In this document: positions 49,519 through 54,781 of the stretch, in pieces
How positions within the stretch are numbered: the first letter of the stretch is position 1
Layout: every line of letters starts with the position of its first letter
Source: SM1-46 sp002451215
GTDB lineage: Bacteria > Pseudomonadota > Gammaproteobacteria > Acidiferrobacterales > Sulfurifustaceae
Assembly: GCA_002451215.1 (NCBI GenBank)
Contig: DKBM01000119.1
Location: 1 to 54,781, forward strand
Reading direction: 5' to 3'
DNA: 54,781 nt
Program-made: the position numbers and the translations under genes
Notes under the pieces: generated by a model
What the model saw: the letters and a program-made list of their open reading frames with translations, nothing else
What the model was told of the DNA's origin: nothing
Databases searched by the model: none

Positions 49519-50724
49519 TCAGAACACCTTTTCCTGCAGCGCATGATTCGCGAGCAGTAGCATGGCAGCGTTCCACGACTGCCCGGACATGCCCATGGGC
49601 TTGCCGGTCTTGCCATGCAACCACTCATTAAACGCCCAATTGTTAAGTTGGTTGACGGCGACAAGCTCGTCAAGCGCGTCGCTTGCGGCGGCGCGAAGTC
49701 CCAGGGACGCCAGCGCCATGACCCAGAAGCCGCCAATGAACGGCCAGATGCCGCCATTGTGATACTGATACGCGACGTTCTGCCGGTGGCGCTCCATATA
49801 GAGCCGCCACAGACGGCTGCGCCGGCGGATCGGACGACACACGGCGCGCATCGGCCATGGCTTGTCAGCGCGCAGCTGTGTCAGGGTATGGATGATGCGA
49901 TTGGACTGGGCATCGTCGGCAAGGCCGAACACGATCGCGAGAAGGTTGCCGAGCACATCGCCTTCCTCGCCGAAAAACGAGAAGTTGACGAAGCTGAGGT
50001 ACAGCTCCTGGTCGCGCGCGTGGTGTCGCGCGTAGTGCATGAGCAGACGCAGCCGATGATACTCGGGCAAATCGCGCGAGAACGGATGGAACAGGTGATT
50101 AAAGTGGTAGTGCGTCTCGTCCGTCGCGGGAACGGAATAAAGGCGTTTGACGTAGTACCACAATGCATTGCTATAGAGCACGAATCCGGAACGCGGCATG
50201 ACGTCGGCCCAGTCGCTCGCCTCGTTCTGCTGGACGAGATGCAGGCGTGGATGCTCCTGCGCACGCAGCCACTGGATGGCGCGCGCCGCCTGGCCCCCCA
50301 ACTCATGCTCGAGCGAGAGATCGCCGCCCCGGGTCGCTACAAATCTCAATGCAATGAGCCACCAGAGCGTGGCATCGATGCAGCCGAGATACCAGAAATC
50401 ACCCTCGCGACCAGCGGGATCCACGTATTTCGGAATCTGGCCATTGTCGGCCTGGTGCGCGGCGAGCGCCCTGAGGCTGGCCTCCGCGCCACGTCGCAGC
50501 ACGGCGTCGCCGGAGAGTGCCATGGCGATCGCGCAAATGGCGGCGTCCCGCCCGAAGATCCGCGTGTAGCGCCGGGCATCCGCTGCCTCCCCGGGAGTCG
50601 CCGCGAGAATACCGCCATCGGTAGTGTTGCGCACCAGCAGTGCATGCGCCCGCGCGCAGGCCTCCGCCAACAGCCCCGTATCGCGGGCACGCGCCACACC
50701 ACGGCGCGAACCGGAGACTCCCAT
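49519..50724 (-). CDS. (alpha/alpha)6-barrel glycoside hydrolase, glycogen-debranching/invertase-like
   Basis: 401 residues from ATG 50722-50724, which shares one base with the glgX stop. YTRIFGRDAAICAIAMALSG resembles the 'GRD' start of GDE-type amylo-1,6-glucosidase and GH15 barrels. DFWYLGCIDATLWWLIALRF, ALWYYVKRLYSVP and YQYHNGGIWPFIGGFWVMAL are barrel-motif segments. The last resembles GH100/GDE active-site helices. Exact family and substrate are unsure; the coupling to glgX suggests an alpha-glucan substrate. Confidence 0.75.
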   Translation of the reverse strand: MGVSGSRRGVARARDTGLLAEACARAHALLVRNTTDGGILAATPGEAADARRYTRIFGRDAAICAIAMALSGDAVLRRGAEASLRALAAHQADNGQIPKYVDPAGREGDFWYLGCIDATLWWLIALRFVATRGGDLSLEHELGGQAARAIQWLRAQEHPRLHLVQQNEASDWADVMPRSGFVLYSNALWYYVKRLYSVPATDETHYHFNHLFHPFSRDLPEYHRLRLLMHYARHHARDQELYLSFVNFSFFGEEGDVLGNLLAIVFGLADDAQSNRIIHTLTQLRADKPWPMRAVCRPIRRRSRLWRLYMERHRQNVAYQYHNGGIWPFIGGFWVMALASLGLRAAASDALDELVAVNQLNNWAFNEWLHGKTGKPMGMSGQSWNAAMLLLANHALQEKVF

Positions 50725-52620
50725 CAGGCGTGTCTTTCGATCAACAGCACCAGCGAGCGACCTTCCAGCGGATAGGTCTGCCCGGCTGCATAACTGTGGT
50801 CGCGCACGGCGCTGCCCGGCCGGCTGGTATCCAGATCGAACCACCACTGTGACTCCGGATGCAGCCCCGGCAGTACGAAGTCGATCCGCTCGTGATGGGC
50901 ATTGAGCAGCACCAGGAAGTTCGCGTCCCGCAGCGGCTGGCCGCGCTCGTCCACCTCCTCCAGTCCCTCGCCCGCCAAGTACATCCCGAGGCAGCGCGCA
51001 AAGGAGTGCTGCCATTCCTCATCGGTCATTTCGGCGCCATCCGGCTTCAGCCACAGAATGTCCTTCACTCCGCCGCCGCTTACATGCGCGCCCTGAAAGA
51101 ACGAACGCCGATGAAATACCGGATGGGCCTTCCTGAGCCGGATCAGTCGGCGTGTGAATTCGAAAAGCTCGCGCTCCTGAACCGAAAGCTCCCAGTCTAC
51201 CCAGGAGATCTCGTTGTCCTGGCAGTANNAGGTCGTGCAGCGTGAAGCCGTCGTGCGCGGTCACGAAGTTGATCGAGGCATAGGGGCGCCGGCCACTGTG
51301 CCCGTAGAGATCGGACGAGCCCGTCAGACGTGACGCCAGTTCGCCGATCAACCCGCCCTCGCCCTTCCAGTAGGCGCGCAGCGAATCGCGATACTTGCCG
51401 TTCCACTCGGTCCAGCCGACCGGAAAGTTGCCGACCTGATATCCGCCCTCACCGAGATCCCACGGCTCGGCGATCAGTTTTACCTGCGAGAGCACCGGGT
51501 CCTGGTGCACGATGTCGAAGAACGCCGAGAGCCGATCCACCTCGTGCAGCTCGCGCGCCAGTGCCGACGCGAGGTCAAAGCGAAACCCATCGACGTGCAT
51601 CTCCAGCACCCAGTAGCGCAGCGAATCCATGATGAGCTGAAGCACGCGCGGGTGGCGCATGTTGAGCGTGTTGCCGCATCCGGTGTAGTCCATGTAGAAG
51701 CGCCCGTTATCGCTCATCACGCGGTAATACGACTCATTGTCGATCCCGCGGAAGGCCAGCGTCGGGCCCATGTGATTGCCCTCTGCCGTGTGGTTGTAGA
51801 CGACATCGAGAATCACCTCGATGCCGTTGGAGTGCAGCGTCTTCACCATGGTCTTGAACTCGGCGGTCAGGTCCGTGGCGGCATAGCGGAAATCCGGCGC
51901 CAGGAACCCGATCGAGTTGTACCCCCAGTAGTTGCGCAGCCCCTTTTCGACGAGGTGCCGATCATCAAGAAAGGCGTGCACGGGCATCAGCTCAATAGCG
52001 GTGACGCCGAGACGCTTGAAATGTTCGATGATCGGCGCCGTGGCAAGCCCCGCGTAGGTGCCGCGCAGCGCCGGCGGGACTTCCGGGTGACGCTGCGTGA
52101 AACCTTTGACGTGCAACTCGTAGATAACGGTCTTGTTCCAGGCGGTGCGCGGAGGGCGATCCTCGCCCCAGGTGAATGCCGAATCGATGACCTTGCACTT
52201 CGGCATGCCGGCGGCACTGTCGCGCTTGTCGAATGACAGGTCCTCTTTCTTTGCGCCGACCCGGTAACCGAACAGCGCATCGCTCCATTTCACCGCGCCG
52301 ACGATGGCCTTGGCGTAGGGATCGATCAGCAACTTGTTGGGGTTGAAACGCTTGCCGTTGCCAGGGTCGTAGGGCCCGTGCACGCGGTATCCGTACAGCA
52401 TTCCGGGTCGCCCTTCGGGAAGGTAGCAGTGCCAAACCAGGTCAGTCTGCCAGCGCATATCAATGCGCGCGATCTCCCGCTTGCCAAGCGGATCGAACAG
52501 ACAAAGTTCGATCTTCTCCGCGTTCTCGGAAAAAATTGCGAAATTGACGCCTTCCCCGTCCCAGGTCGCCCCGAGCGGATAGGGTTCACCGGGCCAAATG
52601 GCCATGCTGTGGTTCGACAT
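50724..52620 (-). CDS. glgX: Glycogen debranching enzyme (GlgX-type, contains a gap)
   Basis: The N-terminus has the CBM48 segment GEPYPLGATWDGEGVNFAIF. Further on come VYNHTAEGNHMGPTLAFRGI, the nucleophile DGFRFDLASAL, the acid LIAEPWDLGEGGYQVGNFPV and FVTAHDGFTLHD. The nn at 51228-51229 then shifts the frame. It resumes with YCQDNEISWVDWELS and continues to FLVLLNAHHERIDFVLPG and LVLLIERHA. In GlgX about 50-60 residues, including GDEMGRTQ, lie between. It hydrolyses alpha-1,6 branches of phosphorylase-limit glycogen. Starts 8 bp after the glgC stop. Confidence 0.95.
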
Positions 52621-52628
52621 AGGAGGGC

Positions 52629-53894
52629 CTACACTTGCTCCTCAAAACTTGAACGCGGCGCACTGCCGGCCTGGCCCATTGGCACCACCACGATTCCGCC
52701 GGGTGCCACCGTATAGCGTTTGGCGTCCTGCTCTGGATCGAAACCGATCTGCGTGCCGGGCTCAATCACATTGTACTGGTCGACGATCACACGGCGCAGG
52801 CGCGCACCGCGCTTGATGTGCACGTAGTCCGAAATAATGCACTCCTCGAGCTCCACGTCCGGTTCCAGCACCACCTCGCGCCGCAAGACCGAGTTGTGGA
52901 CGCGTCCGCCCTTGATGACGGTACCTCCGGCGAAAATGCTGTTCTCGATCGAACCACCGAGAATACGCGTTACCGGGCCCTGATAGTTGCTGGAAAAGAT
53001 TGGCCAAGCTGGATTGAAGGCATCGAACCGCGGCTCGAGTCCAAGCACATCCTGGTGGGCATTGAAGTAGGCCTCGATGGTTCCGACGTCGCGCCAGTAG
53101 GCGGGCTCCTCATAGGCTTTGATGCCGGGCACATCATTCGTGGAAAAGTCGTAGGCATAGAGTCGATGACTCTTCATCAGCCGCGGCAGGACATGCCTAC
53201 CGAAATCGTTCTCGCCCCGCGCCCCCGCCTCCTCCAGCGCATCTACCAGCACATCGGCCTGAAACAGATAGTTGCCCATCGAAGCAAACGCATGCGTGGG
53301 ACGCCCCGGCATCGGCGGCGGCTGCTGCGGCTTCTCGCGGAAGTCGCGGATGCGCCCGTCTGGCTCGGTATCGATGATCCCGAAGCCGCGCGCCTGCTGG
53401 AGTGGCACCGGCAACGCCGACACCGTGATCTCCGCATCGTGCTCGCGGTGGAACGCCACCATCTGTCGCACGTCCATACGGTAGATATGGTCGGCACCGA
53501 ATACCAGCACCAGATCGGGCTGGTGCATGCGCAGCAACTCAAGGTTCTGCCGCACCGCATCGGCCGTGCCCTGAAACCACTCCGGACGGTCGCCCAGCTG
53601 CTGCGGCGGCACAACCGTCACGAAATGATTCGTGAGCATGGGCGAGAGGACCCAGGCCTTGCGAACGTGCTCGATCAGCGATTGGGACTTGTACTGCACC
53701 AGCAGGTAAATGGAGTGAATGTCGGAGTTGATGAGATTCGAGAGGGCAAAATCGACAATGCGATAGCGCCCGCCAAAGGGCACCGACGGTTTGGAGCGCT
53801 CGGCGGTAAGCGGCATCAGCCGCGTTCCGCCACCGCCCGCCATCACAAACGCCAGGATGCGCGTATCCTTGCGCGCCGTGCTTCGCTTGGCCAT
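52629..53894 (-). CDS. glgC: Glucose-1-phosphate adenylyltransferase
   Basis: 421 residues from the ATG at 53892-53894 behind GCAGGAGAGAAG. FVMAGGGGTRLMPLTAERSK is the nucleotide-binding loop. GADHIYRMD (metal-binding Asp) and FREKPQ (EKP substrate motif) follow, and PAYWRDVGTIEAYFNAHQDV is the sugar-phosphate region. A C-terminal left-handed beta-helix (IENSIFAGGTVIKGGRVHNS) is present. It makes ADP-glucose for glycogen synthesis and possibly for TreT. No glgA or glgB is visible in the window. Confidence 0.96.
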   Translation of the reverse strand: MAKRSTARKDTRILAFVMAGGGGTRLMPLTAERSKPSVPFGGRYRIVDFALSNLINSDIHSIYLLVQYKSQSLIEHVRKAWVLSPMLTNHFVTVVPPQQLGDRPEWFQGTADAVRQNLELLRMHQPDLVLVFGADHIYRMDVRQMVAFHREHDAEITVSALPVPLQQARGFGIIDTEPDGRIRDFREKPQQPPPMPGRPTHAFASMGNYLFQADVLVDALEEAGARGENDFGRHVLPRLMKSHRLYAYDFSTNDVPGIKAYEEPAYWRDVGTIEAYFNAHQDVLGLEPRFDAFNPAWPIFSSNYQGPVTRILGGSIENSIFAGGTVIKGGRVHNSVLRREVVLEPDVELEECIISDYVHIKRGARLRRVIVDQYNVIEPGTQIGFDPEQDAKRYTVAPGGIVVVPMGQAGSAPRSSFEEQV

Positions 53895-53937
53895 CACTTC
53901 TCTCCTGCCATCAAATCCGGTTGAATCATCGCGGGAC

Positions 53938-54609
53938 TCAGCCTCCCTTCTTCGGCCACCAGCGATCCAGAATCTGGCCAGCCCACTTCTGCCCGCCGAT
54001 GCCGAACGCGATCGCCAGCGCCAGCACACCGCCAGCCAGAACGATCAGGAATGTCTGGCGCACGATATCGCCACCGATGTTGACCTGATCAAGCGCGATC
54101 AGCACCACGAACACCATAATGGCATACATGGAGATTCGCCCGAGCAGATCGGCGTCCTCAATTCCGACGTTCTTGGCGTAGGTGCTCACCGCCCGCGCAA
54201 CGAATCGCGCAAAATACGCGCCAATGGCGAGAATCACTACCGCTACGATCACCTTCGGCACGAACAGCACCACGCGGCCAACCAGGTCGGTTACATAGGT
54301 GAGGCCAAGGCTGTTGAACGCCATCATCAGTGCAAGCAGGATTACCAGCCAGTAGGCGAGCAACGCCAGGATGCCGACGGTATCGGTCTTGATGTCGCCC
54401 TGCTTCAAGAAGTCGTCCATCCCGGCCCGTTCCGCCAACACGTTGAAGTTGACGAGTTTCAGCCCCTTCGCGAGGCCAACCCGGACCAGTTTGGCAACCA
54501 TCCAGCCCGCCACCAGAATAATGGCCGCCATCAGCAGCTTCGGAAAGAACTGCCCAACTTCCACCATAAAGGCCCTGACGGGCTCCAGCGCCACACTGAC
54601 TTGTTCCAT
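53938..54609 (-). CDS. Small mechanosensitive-channel-like protein (TM-helix repeats)
   Basis: 223 residues from the ATG at 54607-54609 behind AAGGAGGGTGTT. Repeated membrane segments (FFPKLLMAAIILVAGWMVAK, VLFVPKVIVAVVILAIGAYF) end with LALAIAFGIGGQKWAGQIL, like the MscS pore helix start. It corresponds to the conserved-TM-helix family (PF05552) without an MscS beta domain. It may release osmolytes or act as an unusual channel. Placed between glgC and the TreS-like gene, so possibly linked to trehalose osmolyte control. Confidence 0.8.
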   Translation of the reverse strand: MEQVSVALEPVRAFMVEVGQFFPKLLMAAIILVAGWMVAKLVRVGLAKGLKLVNFNVLAERAGMDDFLKQGDIKTDTVGILALLAYWLVILLALMMAFNSLGLTYVTDLVGRVVLFVPKVIVAVVILAIGAYFARFVARAVSTYAKNVGIEDADLLGRISMYAIMVFVVLIALDQVNIGGDIVRQTFLIVLAGGVLALAIAFGIGGQKWAGQILDRWWPKKGG

Positions 54610-54655
54610 AACACCCTCCTTGCGATGGTTCGTGTGCTTAGCCCTTGCGGGCAGA

Positions 54656-54781
54656 TTAACGCAACAACTCGCCAACCAGTCCGTTCAGCGCATGCAACGG
54701 AATGTGCGCCCAGTCCGGGCGGCTTCCAAGTTCATAGCGCAGCTCGTACAGCGCTTTTTCCAGCTCAAACAGCCTCAACAT
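54656..54781 (-). CDS. C-terminus of a TreS/maltokinase-type protein (continues beyond window)
   Basis: The last 41 codons are visible: LRLFELEKALYELRYELGSR then PDWAHIPLHALNGLVGELLR. ELEKALYELRYELxxRPDWxxIPL is the conserved end of maltokinase and of the bacterial TreS-maltokinase fusion. Trehalose synthase/maltokinase interconverts maltose and trehalose and phosphorylates maltose for glycogen synthesis. Whether this is a TreS-Mak fusion or a free maltokinase cannot be decided from the tail alone. Confidence 0.75.
   Translation of the reverse strand: MLRLFELEKALYELRYELGSRPDWAHIPLHALNGLVGELLR

Noticed and set aside
52818..53924. Long plus-strand open frame opposite glgC
   Set aside because: Antisense shadow of a gene with full GlgC motifs.
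1..54781. CRISPR array, rRNA, tRNA or prophage
   Set aside because: No regularly spaced direct repeats, no rRNA-like or cloverleaf segments, and no phage structural genes were noticed. The 'phage holin family' protein at 30608 belongs to the YqjE-like group and is not phage evidence.

Overview
The window looks like a contig from an uncultured, GC-rich proteobacterium, most likely a gammaproteobacterium or a close relative. The evidence is the CydP-CydA-CydB-CydX type bd oxidase, a YqjD/YqjE/YqjK-like trio, Fnr/Anr-type operator sequences and lipobox/Sec signal peptides. Thirteen two-base 'nn' gaps interrupt the sequence. At least nine fall inside recognisable genes where family knowledge says roughly 20 to 130 codons are missing. 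These are treated as assembly gaps, not mutations.

Region 1 (1-12.6 kb) is an accessory-looking stretch of mostly single plus-strand genes: a serine hydrolase fragment, a SAM methyltransferase, a GNAT protein, a DUF3565 protein, small membrane proteins, a LEA lipoprotein, a rhodanese, a secreted metallo-beta-lactamase-fold hydrolase, a SoxW-like double thioredoxin and a secreted EEP nuclease/phosphatase. An integron attC-like site follows the first gene. An imperfectly palindromic repeat of about 50 bp, bounded by GGGGTCAG and CTGACCC-like ends, follows most of the other genes. The repeats stop at about 12.6 kb. A minus-strand enolase-superfamily gene and ppa also lie here.

Region 2 (12.7-21.6 kb) is mixed metabolism and envelope: an outer-membrane-like protein overlapping an alpha/beta-hydrolase lipoprotein, a membrane-anchored TAXI solute-binding protein, a second SoxW-like protein, prpD coupled to a secreted beta-propeller protein, an SGNH hydrolase and an AcuI-type reductase.

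Region 3 (21.6-31.4 kb) looks like a microaerobic, metal and stress block. It has an encapsulated-ferritin-like protein, a methyltransferase, a DUF2202 ferritin-like protein, an aminotransferase and two ZIP transporters in one plus-strand run. The bd oxidase operon cydP-A-B-X follows, with a candidate extra 32-residue membrane peptide. Then come a universal stress protein, an ACT protein and the DUF883/holin-like/YqjK-like operon.

Region 4 (31.4-54.8 kb) is a large carbohydrate island, nearly all on the minus strand: treY-treZ with a VIT1-like transporter and DUF211; an ackA-xfp-galT-DUF1622-treT-tal operon; a sugar ABC transporter; a GH-like protein with glgX and glgC; a small mechanosensitive-channel-like protein; and the C-terminus of a TreS/maltokinase-type protein. 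One plus-strand site-2 protease gene sits between the blocks. Together these genes would make, import and break down glycogen, alpha-glucosides and trehalose, and drain sugar phosphates to acetate by phosphoketolase and acetate kinase.

The unifying signal is seven perfect or near-perfect Fnr/Anr boxes (TTGAT-N4-ATCAA). They stand upstream of most of the region 3 and 4 operons, suggesting one oxygen-responsive survival regulon.
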